Shown: positions 7,784-16,636, counted from the first letter of the stretch. The stretch is 64,000 bases of DNA from Candidatus Marinarcus aquaticus (GCF_004116335.1 NZ_PDKN01000004.1:180937-244936); one strand, 5' to 3'. The notes: generated from the sequence alone by a model not told the origin. Made by a program: numbers and translations.

Positions 7784-9121
7784 ATGGATATTATAGGACA
7801 ATTCCCATTGTTTTATTTTCCAGAATATGGAAGTGCATGGATGATGGGTATGACAGGTACCATTCATATATTGGCATCGCACACTTCTGTTGGTGCTGCA
7901 ATGCTTTTCGCATTTTTGGCTTACAAAGCATATAACGAGAATCGAACTGATTTGTATCCGTATATGAAAAAATACGGTATGTTTTTGTTGATCTTTTCAT
8001 ATGTAATTGGTTCAATTACAGGACCGGGTATTTGGTATACAGCAACCGCTGCAAGTCCACGAGGAATCAGCGCACTCATACATAACTTTGTTTGGGTCTG
8101 GGCAACGGAGTGGGTCTTTTTTGTATACGAAGTTATAGGTGTGTTTGTTTTGGTCTACTTTATTGGTAAGATCGATAAAAAAACTCATTTGAAACTGACT
8201 TACACCTTTGCTTTAGCATCTGTTGGAACACTTGCGCTTATTATTGGTATCATCAGCTTTATGATGTGGCCAGGGACTCAAGAATATTATGCAACGGGAA
8301 GTGCCAGTGATGCATTTTTTGGTATCAATACTTTCCCTCATATGTTTTTAAGAATTGGTTTTATGATTATGTTATCAGGTGTAATTGGACTTATTATTTC
8401 AAGTGCAATGAAAAAAGATAATCTAGAACTTTCACGTGAATTAACCAGAAAAATGGGTTACATAAGTATGATTGGAGGATTTTTAGTTCTATTCTTCTTT
8501 ATGTGGTATATGGGAACTCTACCTGACAATGCTCATGCTGTATTTAATATCACAAAAGCAGATGTTGTTCAAAGTAGAATTATTCTTACAGTTGTTTTTT
8601 CTATTTATTTTTTAGTTGCAATTGTAAAACCACAATTTATCAGTACACCATTAGCAGGTATTATGGTTTTTGTAATATTAATTGCAGGAATTTGGCCAGG
8701 TGAAAAACTCAGAGAATCTATGAGAAAACCATATGTTGCAGGTCAATATATCTATTCCAATCAAATCATCAGCCGCGATGTTGAAGGAAAAAATATTAAA
8801 AGTGAGCTGCCAATTATTGCTGAAAAAGGACTGCTTCAAGTCAATCCATTTGTTCCTGAAAATCTTCGAGTCATTACAGAAGAGAATAAGTTAGAAGTGG
8901 GTGAATTATTAACTAAAATGTCATGTTCAAACTGCCATTCACTTGAAAAAACTGGTAAATACAGACCTCTTCAAGCAAGATTAACAGGTATGGATAAAGA
9001 GGGTATTAAATCAATACTTTATGCCATTGGTAGTGGTGGTATGTCATATATGCCAACACTTAAACTACCTGACCATGAATACGATGCAATTGCTGAATAT
9101 ATTGCATCTTTAAACTATTAA
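7784..9121 (+). CDS. cytochrome bd-superfamily (CydA-like) subunit with C-terminal cytochrome c domain
   Basis: A membrane protein with about eight transmembrane helices over residues 15-305, then a soluble tail with one class I cytochrome c domain: CSNCH at 381-385 and a likely Met ligand in SYMPTL near 423. Early-helix histidines (TIHILASHTSVG), the GPGIWY segment and two acidic residues in one helix (TEWVFFVYE) recall the heme and proton-channel residues of CydA. I do not see the GRQPW quinol-loop motif of quinol oxidases, so cytochrome c rather than quinol may be the donor (inference). The start has a strong AAAGGAGGA site. It forms a pair with the next gene, 10 bp downstream. Quinol oxidase is the annotation automated pipelines may give. 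Confidence 0.78.
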   Translation: MDIIGQFPLFYFPEYGSAWMMGMTGTIHILASHTSVGAAMLFAFLAYKAYNENRTDLYPYMKKYGMFLLIFSYVIGSITGPGIWYTATAASPRGISALIHNFVWVWATEWVFFVYEVIGVFVLVYFIGKIDKKTHLKLTYTFALASVGTLALIIGIISFMMWPGTQEYYATGSASDAFFGINTFPHMFLRIGFMIMLSGVIGLIISSAMKKDNLELSRELTRKMGYISMIGGFLVLFFFMWYMGTLPDNAHAVFNITKADVVQSRIILTVVFSIYFLVAIVKPQFISTPLAGIMVFVILIAGIWPGEKLRESMRKPYVAGQYIYSNQIISRDVEGKNIKSELPIIAEKGLLQVNPFVPENLRVITEENKLEVGELLTKMSCSNCHSLEKTGKYRPLQARLTGMDKEGIKSILYAIGSGGMSYMPTLKLPDHEYDAIAEYIASLNY

Positions 9122-9131
9122 GGAGGAATAA

Positions 9132-10325
9132 ATGGACGCATCAGTTTTATTAGCGTTAAGAGATCCTGCAGGAGTTCCATTTTATCCTGTCGTTTTTCAA
9201 GCACTCTATATACTCACATGGGCACTACACGCAGCCTTTGTTTTACTGGCATTGGGTGCAATGGGGCTCTCTTTATACGGAACACTGTTACAAAAAAGCG
9301 ATTCTCATTGGAAGATATTAACCCCTCATTTGATTCAAACAGGGAAAATAAGTATCTCTATTTTGATTGTACTGGGAGTAGCACCCCTGCTCTTTACACA
9401 AGTCATCTATGATCCTAATTGGTATGTAGCCAATACTTTATCAGGAATGTGGGTATTTATCTTTATTTATGCTTTAGTAGTTGGTTATATCATGTATTAT
9501 TGGTATTATTATGCTAATAAAGCAAAAGAAGGTGGTGGAAAACTGATTGGAATTATCTCTTTTGCCATTTTAGTTTTTGCAGGTGTATTAATGCACAACT
9601 TTGCAGTGACATCAATTATGCCTAATGAGTGGATGAATATGTATGCACCTAATGGTGTTGTAGATACTTCGGGATGGACATTTAATATTGATATTATTCG
9701 ACTTGCATTTATGGTGAGTTTAGCGATTCCTGTTGTGGGTATCTTTTTACAAAACTACAGCCGTTTTTTAAGTACTCGAGAAGATTTTTCAGCCCAGTTT
9801 ATTAAATACAGTGCTGATTTAGGTACGAAACTGACACTTGTAGGACTGTTATTAAGTGCTATTTTATTTGTTGCATGGATGTTAAGCATCAATTATCTTA
9901 TGCATCCAGTATCACTTGCAATCATTATAGGTGTTGTACTTCTACTCATTGTTGCCAATAAAAATAGCAACAGTTATATTACGACCATTGTATTGGTTAT
10001 TGTGGCATTATTGATTTCGGGTATGAGAGAAGTGATTCGATTTGACTTAATGTCTGATTTAGGTTATAACATTTATGATTACCCTGTAAATTTAGAGATT
10101 CCAACGATTACGATGTTTTTACTCACATTTTTAATCATGGGTGGTGTTGGTGTAGCTTACTTACTGACCATGGCTTGGAAAGTAGGAAAAACACAAGGTG
10201 TTTTTGATGGCTCAAAAGACAAAGCCGTAACACGATTAGGAAACTATACACTTACTATTATGGTAGTGTGGATGGTGATTTATTTTGGTTGGGGTATGAC
10301 CATTTTATTTAAAAATATACTTTAA
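9132..10325 (+). CDS. polytopic membrane partner of the CydA-like protein
   Basis: A 397-residue protein with about nine to ten hydrophobic segments and no CxxCH motif. Histidines within or next to membrane segments (TWALHAAF, GVLMHNFAV, NYLMHPVS) could bind heme. The segment DPNWYVANTLSGMWVF is reminiscent of bd-superfamily proteins, but I do not recognise the family firmly. It starts 10 bp after the CydA-like gene with a strong AAGGAGGA ribosome binding site, and a terminator hairpin follows, so the two genes form a self-contained unit. The most likely role is the second integral subunit of that oxidase-like complex, taking the place of CydB. Confidence 0.68.
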   Translation: MDASVLLALRDPAGVPFYPVVFQALYILTWALHAAFVLLALGAMGLSLYGTLLQKSDSHWKILTPHLIQTGKISISILIVLGVAPLLFTQVIYDPNWYVANTLSGMWVFIFIYALVVGYIMYYWYYYANKAKEGGGKLIGIISFAILVFAGVLMHNFAVTSIMPNEWMNMYAPNGVVDTSGWTFNIDIIRLAFMVSLAIPVVGIFLQNYSRFLSTREDFSAQFIKYSADLGTKLTLVGLLLSAILFVAWMLSINYLMHPVSLAIIIGVVLLLIVANKNSNSYITTIVLVIVALLISGMREVIRFDLMSDLGYNIYDYPVNLEIPTITMFLLTFLIMGGVGVAYLLTMAWKVGKTQGVFDGSKDKAVTRLGNYTLTIMVVWMVIYFGWGMTILFKNIL

Positions 10326-10330
10326 CTTTT

Positions 10331-10356
10331 AGCCAAAGAGAACTCTCTCTTTGGCT
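10331..10356 (+). terminator. 11-bp hairpin after the bd-like pair
   Basis: AGCCAAAGAGA (10331-10341) pairs with TCTCTTTGGCT (10346-10356), loop ACTC. It ends the two-gene unit. It also covers the TTG at 10351, which argues against that codon as the start of the next gene. Confidence 0.7.
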
Positions 10357-10371
10357 TACATTGGATACATT

Positions 10372-11040
10372 ATGTATGGCACGCGAATACTTTTTTTAGA
10401 AGATGACCTGCTTTATCAAGAGAGCATCAAAGAGTTTTTAGAAGAAGAACATTTTGATGTTGATACATGTAAAGATGGTGAAGATTTTTTTTTAAAAACT
10501 TATAATAATATCTACGACTTATATCTTTTAGATATCAATGTCCCTCATATTAATGGGTTTGAGATTTTAAAAATCTTAACCGAACACAATGATCAAACCA
10601 TGCGTTTAGTTTTAAGCTCCAAACCTGATAGCTGTATACGCTCTTTTAAAAATGGTTGCGATGGTTATTTAAATAAAACTGCTGATTTAGATGAACTTCT
10701 GCTTCGAATTCAAGCTTTAATAAAACGCTCTTATCGAACCTATGAAACTTTTATTCCTCTTTCATCCACGTTACAATACAACATTTTTGAAAAAAAACTT
10801 TATCAAAACAATCAAGTTTTGGAGATTGAACATCAAGCCATTATGGTTTTAGATTATTTAATAAAAAAGCGTGAACAATTCGTTCATCCAAGTGAGTTGG
10901 AACTCAATACTTACCCTTCAAACACCGATTCAAAATCAGACGTTTTACGTTATCATATTTGGAGTATCAGAAAAACGATAGGAAATGCATTAATAGAGTC
11001 ACAAAAAAACAGAGGATATAGACTCAAGCCATCAAGATGA
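10372..11040 (+). CDS. OmpR/PhoB-type response regulator
   Basis: The N-terminal receiver domain has the acidic pair D11/D12, phosphoacceptor D54 (in LLDINVPHING), a Ser in VLSSKPD at the Thr/Ser switch position, and the conserved Lys in the LNKTAD segment. A C-terminal winged-helix DNA-binding domain (about 130-222) ends in NRGYRLKP, typical of Trans_reg_C. An in-frame TTG at 10351 lies inside the preceding terminator, so the ATG at 10372 (222 aa) is chosen. No histidine kinase is adjacent, so the partner is unknown. The position next to the bd-like genes may be chance or may hint at respiratory control. Confidence 0.86.
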   Translation: MYGTRILFLEDDLLYQESIKEFLEEEHFDVDTCKDGEDFFLKTYNNIYDLYLLDINVPHINGFEILKILTEHNDQTMRLVLSSKPDSCIRSFKNGCDGYLNKTADLDELLLRIQALIKRSYRTYETFIPLSSTLQYNIFEKKLYQNNQVLEIEHQAIMVLDYLIKKREQFVHPSELELNTYPSNTDSKSDVLRYHIWSIRKTIGNALIESQKNRGYRLKPSR

Positions 11041-11144
11041 TAGCTTGATATTCAGACAAAAGTTAGGAGGAAATTCATCTAAATTGTCGTTTGTTGTTGT
11101 TTGGTAAGAGAAGTATAGCAAGGCTATGTTAATCAAGTGTTAGT

Positions 11145-11813
11145 TTAGACAATTAATTTTGCAGCTAAAGTTGTAACCGCTGTTTCGCTTCGCAAAACTA
11201 AGTTTGAATCAATCCCCACAATCTTTTTTTCATTGAACAATGCAATCTCTCGTTTTGAAAATCCACCTTCACAGCCAACAACAATAGTATCAATATTTGA
11301 AACCTCTTGTACATGTTGTTGTGAGAAATTAAACATATACGCTTCAGGATAACTTTTTAAATACTCATCCAGTGATTTGAAAACCTCAAATTGCATCAAT
11401 GAACTGCGTCCACACTGTTGAGATGAGTTGATTAAAATTTTCTCATATTTATCCAAATTGAGTTTAAAGTTTTTTTGTGAATAATCAGCATAAATAAATG
11501 CAATAGAGTACACCCCCAACTCGTTTAAATAAGGCAACTGTTTTTCGATGGTTTTTGTATCTACCACACACCAACCTAAGCGAAGTTTCATATTGGCATT
11601 CACTGGTTTTTCTTCACTTTTTTGAAGCAGTAAAGTGGCCTCTTTTTTAGTGATGTTTTGAACTTCATAACTGTAAAAAGTATCGTCTTTTAAATTTCTT
11701 ACTTCAATGATATCTTGCAGTTGGTGACGTCTGACTTTGAAAAGATATTTAAAGAGTTCATTATCAATATTTAAAGTAGCCTCACCTGCTTGTTCACAAT
11801 AAACAAACTGCAT
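11145..11813 (-). CDS. rsmE: 16S rRNA (uracil-1498-N3)-methyltransferase
   Basis: Methylates U1498 of 16S rRNA with S-adenosylmethionine. It is a SPOUT-fold protein of 222 residues with an N-terminal PUA-like domain (HQLQDIIEVRN) and the C-terminal knot motifs VVGCEGGFSKREI and VLRSETAVTTLAAKL, which are diagnostic of RsmE. The start codon overlaps the stop of the upstream membrane-protein gene by one base (TAATG), so the two are translationally coupled. The gene is convergent with the response regulator across a roughly 100-bp gap with no clear feature. Confidence 0.92.
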   Translation of the reverse strand: MQFVYCEQAGEATLNIDNELFKYLFKVRRHQLQDIIEVRNLKDDTFYSYEVQNITKKEATLLLQKSEEKPVNANMKLRLGWCVVDTKTIEKQLPYLNELGVYSIAFIYADYSQKNFKLNLDKYEKILINSSQQCGRSSLMQFEVFKSLDEYLKSYPEAYMFNFSQQHVQEVSNIDTIVVGCEGGFSKREIALFNEKKIVGIDSNLVLRSETAVTTLAAKLIV

Positions 11814-12217
11814 TAAAAGACCTTTGAAACAATATACACAGCAATAAGCACCGTAATCTCTATGGTATAAATTGTTTTAGCATACTTTACAAATGCTGCT
11901 TGCAATTGCACCTCATCAGATTTAATCACACGCATTTTCTTATATCGTTTAATTTCAATCACCATTAAAAAAATAGAAGCGGGGATCATCAATATAACAG
12001 TAAGATTTAAATCATGATTGTATGTTGCTACAATGGCACCTGTATACATAATAATGGCATTGGTTAAGTGATAAATAGGTGTCATAAAACGCAGTCGTTT
12101 TGCTAAATCCATGAAGTTTTTTGTCGTAGATACTAAATAGAGATTAAAAAGCATGATGAGTAAAAAGGCATACACTGCCCACACATGTGTTACGACTGAT
12201 TCATACATAATATCCAT
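11813..12217 (-). CDS. small integral membrane protein, 134 aa
   Basis: Four hydrophobic segments (about residues 12-29, 48-64, 70-87 and 113-132) with positively charged loops. It is probably an inner-membrane protein. I do not recognise the family; in-paralogue members are sometimes listed only as hypothetical in this phylum. It is the first gene of a two-gene unit with rsmE (one-base overlap). The start ATG at 12217 is the first in the frame, and a second Met (MDIM) three codons later is possible. No function is proposed. Confidence 0.75.
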   Translation of the reverse strand: MDIMYESVVTHVWAVYAFLLIMLFNLYLVSTTKNFMDLAKRLRFMTPIYHLTNAIIMYTGAIVATYNHDLNLTVILMIPASIFLMVIEIKRYKKMRVIKSDEVQLQAAFVKYAKTIYTIEITVLIAVYIVSKVF

Positions 12218-12339
12218 TGTTTATCTCACTTTTATAAAATTTTGGTATCATACCGAATTAAACATAATAGCAATATGAAGTTATGTCAAACATTATAACA
12301 CAATCAAACGATACAATTTAAGCGCTACAAAGGGAAAAC

Positions 12340-13563
12340 ATGGCTATTAGTGTTGCAGGTGCAATTCAAACAATTATAGAAAAAACAAACCGAACCAACT
12401 ACGAATTTTTACCAATTGAACAGAGCATTCATCGCATTTGTGCACAAAATATTTTCTCAACTCATGCCCTACCCCGTTTTGATAACTCAGCCATGGATGG
12501 TTATGCCATTCGTTTTGAAGACAGAAATGTCCCTTTAAAAGTAGTGGATACGATTTTTGCGGGTGATGATAAAACCATGGATTTAAATGCCAATGAGTGT
12601 GTCAAGATTATGACAGGAGCTAAAATTCCTGATAACTGCACGGCAATTGTTCCTCAAGAAGATGTAAAAGAACTTGACAAGCAAACAATACAAGTACCTT
12701 CAAACATCAAAGAGAATCAACACATTCGTTATATTGGTGAAGATGTTAAACTGGGTGAAGCCGTTGTTTTAGAGGGTGAAAAAATCAATTTTGCTAAAAT
12801 CACCTTAATGGCGAGTCAAGGTATCACGCACATTAAAACGTTTAAAAAACCCAAAGTGGTTGTTTTTGCTTCAGGGGAAGAGTTAAAACTGCACTATGAA
12901 AAGGTCAAAGAGTATCAAATCTATAACTCAAATACCCCTACGCTTATTGCACGATCTGAAGAGATGGGCTGTGAAGTGAATTTCATTGGTCAAGCAAGAG
13001 ACAGTGTGGAGTCCATTAAAGAGCACATTGAAAACTCATTGGATGCAGACTTAATAATCACTTCGGGTGGCGTTTCTGTGGGGGAAGCCGATTTTACCAA
13101 AGAGGCCTTTACTCAAGTTGGTTTTGAAAGCTTCTTTGAAGGTATTATTGTCAAACCAGGAAAACCAACCATCTTTGGACAAATTGGTTCAACACTGGTT
13201 TTGAACTTGCCAGGAAACCCTTTAGCATCAAGCTTGATTTTTGAACTCTTTGGAAAAATCTTAATTCAACGACTCAAAGGAGAGTCAAGCTGTTTTCCGA
13301 ATACCATCTTAGGAAAAATGGATGAGGACTTAAAAAACAAACAAGGTCGTGTGACTATCATTCCAGGTTTTTTTAATGGAGAGTATTTCACTGCTTCACA
13401 AAAAAGAAGTCCAGGGATGGTTTCAGTGTTAGCTAAATGTAACAGTATGATTGTGTTAAATGAAGATGTACAAATGATTAAAAAAGATGCTCCTATAAAA
13501 ATCTTACCTATTAACTGGGAGTTCTTTACAGATGAAGAAAAGGACTATTTAACGTATGAGTAA
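12340..13563 (+). CDS. moeA: molybdopterin molybdenumtransferase
   Basis: Inserts molybdate into adenylylated molybdopterin, the last step of molybdenum cofactor synthesis. The 407-residue length is normal. Signatures: PRFDNSAMDGYA (near residue 50), MTGAKIPDNCTAIVPQED (near 95), the ITSGGVSVGEADF MPT-binding motif and the KPGKP-LNLPGNP region. The ribosome binding site AAAGGGAAAAC precedes the ATG. It overlaps queC by 8 bp, so a moeA-queC-queD-queE-ferredoxin transcription unit is likely. Upstream, GGTAT-C-ATACC (12244-12254) is a small dyad in the divergent control region. Confidence 0.93.
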   Translation: MAISVAGAIQTIIEKTNRTNYEFLPIEQSIHRICAQNIFSTHALPRFDNSAMDGYAIRFEDRNVPLKVVDTIFAGDDKTMDLNANECVKIMTGAKIPDNCTAIVPQEDVKELDKQTIQVPSNIKENQHIRYIGEDVKLGEAVVLEGEKINFAKITLMASQGITHIKTFKKPKVVVFASGEELKLHYEKVKEYQIYNSNTPTLIARSEEMGCEVNFIGQARDSVESIKEHIENSLDADLIITSGGVSVGEADFTKEAFTQVGFESFFEGIIVKPGKPTIFGQIGSTLVLNLPGNPLASSLIFELFGKILIQRLKGESSCFPNTILGKMDEDLKNKQGRVTIIPGFFNGEYFTASQKRSPGMVSVLAKCNSMIVLNEDVQMIKKDAPIKILPINWEFFTDEEKDYLTYE

Positions 13564-14227
13564 AAAAGCCGTATGTATTTTAAGTGGAGGAATGGACTCT
13601 ACACTCGCCAGTTACATTGCTAAAAACGAAGGCTACGATATTATTGCTGTTCATTTTAATTATGGACAACGAACAGAAAAAAGAGAACTTCAAGCATTCC
13701 GAGATATCTGTGAAGATTTAGAGATTAAAGAAAAATATGAGATTGATATCCCTTTCTTTACACAAATCGGTGCCAGTGCATTAACGGATGATAAAATCGA
13801 TGTACCCGTTGATGGCGTAAAGCCAGGTGTGCCTATTACGTATGTGCCATTTAGAAATGGTATTTTCCTCTCAATTGCTTCAGCCATTGCTGAAAAAGAG
13901 GAAGCGAGTGCCATGTTTATTGGTGTGGTTGAAGAAGACAGCAGTGGATATCCCGATTGTACAGATACGTTCATTGATAAAATGACACAAGCCATTAATG
14001 AAGGAACCAAAAAAAACACACACCTAGAGATAAAAACACCGTTGGTGCATATGATGAAATCGGATATTGTGCAAAAAGCTCTGGAGCTTAATGTGCCCCT
14101 TCAGCACACATGGAGCTGTTATAAAGAGCAAGAGGAAGCATGTGGTGTATGTGATAGTTGTCGATTACGTCTGAATGGTTTTGAACAAGTCAATGCCACT
14201 GACCCCATCAAATACAAAGGTCAATAA
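13556..14227 (+). CDS. queC: 7-cyano-7-deazaguanine (preQ0) synthase
   Basis: Converts 7-carboxy-7-deazaguanine to preQ0 using ATP and ammonia, on the route to queuosine in tRNA. The N-terminal PP-loop is SGGMDS (residues 10-15) and the four-cysteine zinc site is at the C-terminus (CYKEQEEACGVCDSC). The 223-residue length is typical. The start lies inside the last codons of moeA and the stop overlaps the queD start (TAATG), so queC, queD and queE form one compact pathway cassette. Confidence 0.95.
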   Translation: MSKKAVCILSGGMDSTLASYIAKNEGYDIIAVHFNYGQRTEKRELQAFRDICEDLEIKEKYEIDIPFFTQIGASALTDDKIDVPVDGVKPGVPITYVPFRNGIFLSIASAIAEKEEASAMFIGVVEEDSSGYPDCTDTFIDKMTQAINEGTKKNTHLEIKTPLVHMMKSDIVQKALELNVPLQHTWSCYKEQEEACGVCDSCRLRLNGFEQVNATDPIKYKGQ

Positions 14228-14763
14228 TGTATTGGGAAATTTCTAAATCATTTGACTTTTGCTATGGACATCGTGTTTGGTCTCAAGAGCTCAATGCCAA
14301 GTTCTCACTTGACCCATGTTTAAAATGCCGCCACCTGCATGGGCATCAAGGAAAAGTCATTGTACACTTAAGTAGTGACCAACTTCAAAACTCAATGGTA
14401 ACAGACTTTAAACACCTTAACTGGTTTAAAGCCTTTATTGATGATGTGTTGGATCATAAATTTATCATTGATATCAATGACCCACTTTTTGAAACCCTTT
14501 TACCTCATTATGCTGAAAAAAAGAACTTCATGGAGTTTAAGGAGGGCTATAAACTGGTGGATTTAAATATCATCAAAGAAGAACCTTCACACATCAAAGA
14601 GATGTACGAAGGGTTTGTAATTGTTGATTTTGTACCCACGAGTGAAAACCTCTCTGCTTGGTTACTTGGTATTATTCAAGAGAAAATCAAACCACTTAAT
14701 GTCAAAGTGAGTAAAGTAGAATTCTACGAAACCCCAAAGAGTAAAAGCACGGTACATGCTTGA
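14227..14763 (+). CDS. queD: 6-carboxy-5,6,7,8-tetrahydropterin synthase
   Basis: Makes 6-carboxytetrahydropterin from 7,8-dihydroneopterin triphosphate. Zinc-binding histidines are in YGHRVW (near residue 16) and RHLHGHQG (near 40), with a Cys (CLKC) in the catalytic region and the Glu motif SENLSAWL later. At 178 residues it is longer than the roughly 120-residue classical enzymes, with an extra segment of about 40 residues in the middle (roughly residues 80-125). It overlaps queC by one base and queE by eight. The GTP cyclohydrolase that supplies its substrate is not in this window. Confidence 0.9.
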   Translation: MYWEISKSFDFCYGHRVWSQELNAKFSLDPCLKCRHLHGHQGKVIVHLSSDQLQNSMVTDFKHLNWFKAFIDDVLDHKFIIDINDPLFETLLPHYAEKKNFMEFKEGYKLVDLNIIKEEPSHIKEMYEGFVIVDFVPTSENLSAWLLGIIQEKIKPLNVKVSKVEFYETPKSKSTVHA

Positions 14764-15508
14764 AATCAATGAAATTTTTGGACCGACTATTCAAGGAGAA
14801 GGGAAAAAAGTAGGTACACCGTCTGTGTTTATTCGTTTTGGAAAATGCAACATGCAATGCGAAGGGTTTAATGTGGAGTATGAAACGCCAAGTGGCATTA
14901 AAAAACTCTCATGTGATTCCTATTATGCTGCGGATAAAGCATTTAAACACACTTGGAAAAGTTATGAAGGTCACCAAGAAATCATACATGAAGTGGCTAA
15001 AATATTGCCTACTTATAAGTGTGATATTGTCATTACTGGTGGAGAGCCACTGCTGTATTGGAACAATAATGAGTTTCAAAAACTCTTAGAGTATTATGTC
15101 AATGAAGGGTTTCATGTCACCATCGAAACCAATGCCTCTTTAAACATAACACTCAAACACGCCTACCAAAAAGCAATACTTTTTTCCATGAGTGTGAAAC
15201 TCTCAAACAGCAAAGAACCCTTAAAAAAACGTATCAATATTGACACTCTCACAACAATTTGCACACATGCCAAAGAGCACTACTTAAAGTTTGTGATTGA
15301 TAAAACTTTTTTAAGTCATGCCATTGAGGAGATTCAAGCCATTTTAGAGCAAATCCCTCCCACAGAAGTCTTTTTGATGCCCATGGGGGACAGTGCCAAA
15401 CAGATTGATGAAAACTCTGAAGCGGTCATTAATATGGCCATACAACATGGTTTTAAATACTCAGACCGTTTACACATACGTGTGTGGGACAACAAACGAG
15501 GTGTTTAA
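14756..15508 (+). CDS. queE: 7-carboxy-7-deazaguanine synthase, variant radical SAM motif
   Basis: A radical SAM enzyme that contracts carboxytetrahydropterin to 7-carboxy-7-deazaguanine. The N-terminus (EIFGPTIQGEG) and the substrate-site segment TGGEPLL are typical of QueE. The canonical Cx3Cx2C cluster triad is altered: C31 and C35 are present, position 38 is Phe, and the next Cys is C53, giving C-x3-C-x17-C. Displaced cluster loops are known in some QueE proteins, so it is probably active. The start overlaps queD by 8 bp. Confidence 0.88.
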   Translation: MLEINEIFGPTIQGEGKKVGTPSVFIRFGKCNMQCEGFNVEYETPSGIKKLSCDSYYAADKAFKHTWKSYEGHQEIIHEVAKILPTYKCDIVITGGEPLLYWNNNEFQKLLEYYVNEGFHVTIETNASLNITLKHAYQKAILFSMSVKLSNSKEPLKKRINIDTLTTICTHAKEHYLKFVIDKTFLSHAIEEIQAILEQIPPTEVFLMPMGDSAKQIDENSEAVINMAIQHGFKYSDRLHIRVWDNKRGV

Positions 15509-16570
15509 GTGGAAAACATCAACTTCATTCAACAAAAAGAGCTTTTTTCATTAAACACGTTAAAATGTTTAAGAAATGAGTACCTTTATAATGATTGCCA
15601 ACTCTGTTTTTCGCAATGCCCAACACAAGCCTTAGGTCTGTTTAAAGGAAAAATAACACTCTTTTCTGAGCAATGTACCCAATGCGGTGAATGCATAGGT
15701 ATTTGCCCCACTGAAGCTCTGAATTTAGAAAACTTTGATGTAAACAGTTTTGTTTTTGAGTTTATCAACAGTGAAAAAAACAAGATCATTGAAAAAACTG
15801 ATGTTCCTACTTTTTCAATGTTTGACAGCTACCATCTTATCTCTATTGTGTTAAGAAGCAAACAAAACATCTTTTTAGAGTATGATAAAGATATTTCAGA
15901 ACATGCAGTAAACTACATTGAAGCCATCGTACAAAATGCCAACTATTTCCTTGCTTTTATTGGCAGTGAAAGCTCGTTGTTCTTAAAACCATTTAAAAAA
16001 GAGCTTCAAGACCACAGCAGAAGAAATCTCTTTAGACAACTGGTACAAACAAACAAAGAGCTCAGTAAAGAGATAAACATTTCCGCAAGACTCAATGAAC
16101 ATGAAAAAAATGTGCCTGCAAAACATATCTTGTTTAAAAACTCTTTAAAATTGGTGTGTGAAGACATCAAACAACAAGAGCTGCGAGTCAATCACGAACA
16201 CACCATTGTTTTTAGTAAAATCATTGACTTTGAGCGTTGTACCAATTGTGTAGAGTGTATCACCTTTTGCCCTACGCAAGCACTCTTTCAAAACTCAACC
16301 AAAGATGCCATCTATTTCCAATCAGGAAAATGTATCGGGTGTCAAATCTGTGAACAAGTATGTCAGCCCAATGCCATTAAAACCCACTCCAATTTAAATA
16401 TCATTGATCATATGTTTGACAAAGCGAATAAACTTGTCGAATTTGAATACATTAAGTGTTCAGAGTGTAATGGCGCATTTATCAATAAAAACCAAGGCAA
16501 TGTGTGTGAGCGTTGCAGTGATTATAAAAACAATTTTGACAAAATGTTTGTCTTGGCTAAAGACATCTGA
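15509..16570 (+). CDS. multi-cluster 4Fe-4S ferredoxin-like protein, 353 aa
   Basis: A cytoplasmic protein with two pairs of 4Fe-4S motifs separated by about 170 residues. The N-terminal pair is C-x9-C-x2-C-x3-CP (first Cys near residue 20) and Cx2Cx2Cx3CP; the C-terminal pair is Cx2Cx2Cx3CP and Cx2Cx2Cx3C. A zinc-ribbon-like tail (CSEC...CERC) ends the protein. The start is GTG immediately after the queE stop; no better start precedes the first cluster. The partner is unknown. Position suggests either electron supply to QueE or, given moeA in the same unit, a molybdoenzyme such as formate dehydrogenase; both are inference. Confidence 0.75.
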   Translation: MENINFIQQKELFSLNTLKCLRNEYLYNDCQLCFSQCPTQALGLFKGKITLFSEQCTQCGECIGICPTEALNLENFDVNSFVFEFINSEKNKIIEKTDVPTFSMFDSYHLISIVLRSKQNIFLEYDKDISEHAVNYIEAIVQNANYFLAFIGSESSLFLKPFKKELQDHSRRNLFRQLVQTNKELSKEINISARLNEHEKNVPAKHILFKNSLKLVCEDIKQQELRVNHEHTIVFSKIIDFERCTNCVECITFCPTQALFQNSTKDAIYFQSGKCIGCQICEQVCQPNAIKTHSNLNIIDHMFDKANKLVEFEYIKCSECNGAFINKNQGNVCERCSDYKNNFDKMFVLAKDI

Positions 16571-16587
16571 GTGTCATTAAAAACAGC

Positions 16588-16610
16588 TATAATGTTGTTT
16601 TTGCTAAAAT
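16588..16610 (+). promoter_or_regulatory. promoter region for fabG (two candidate -10 boxes)
   Basis: TATAAT at 16588-16593 and TAAAAT at 16605-16610, the second after a T-rich TTGTTTTTGC. Either fits the T-rich/-10 pattern of the phylum. The fabG ATG is 27-44 bp downstream with AAGGAA before it. Confidence 0.45.
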
Positions 16611-16636
16611 ACAAAAAATTTATATAAGGAAACCGT

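Noticed and set aside
11065..11070. A perfect AGGAGG ribosome-binding-like sequence in the gap between the response regulator and rsmE
   Set aside because: No start codon at useful spacing opens a frame of meaningful length; the following frame from TTG ends after about 14 codons with no membrane or conserved character.
12244..12254. GGTAT-C-ATACC dyad before moeA as a molybdate (ModE-type) operator
   Set aside because: Too short and not a match to the known ModE half-site; kept only as a note in the moeA entry.
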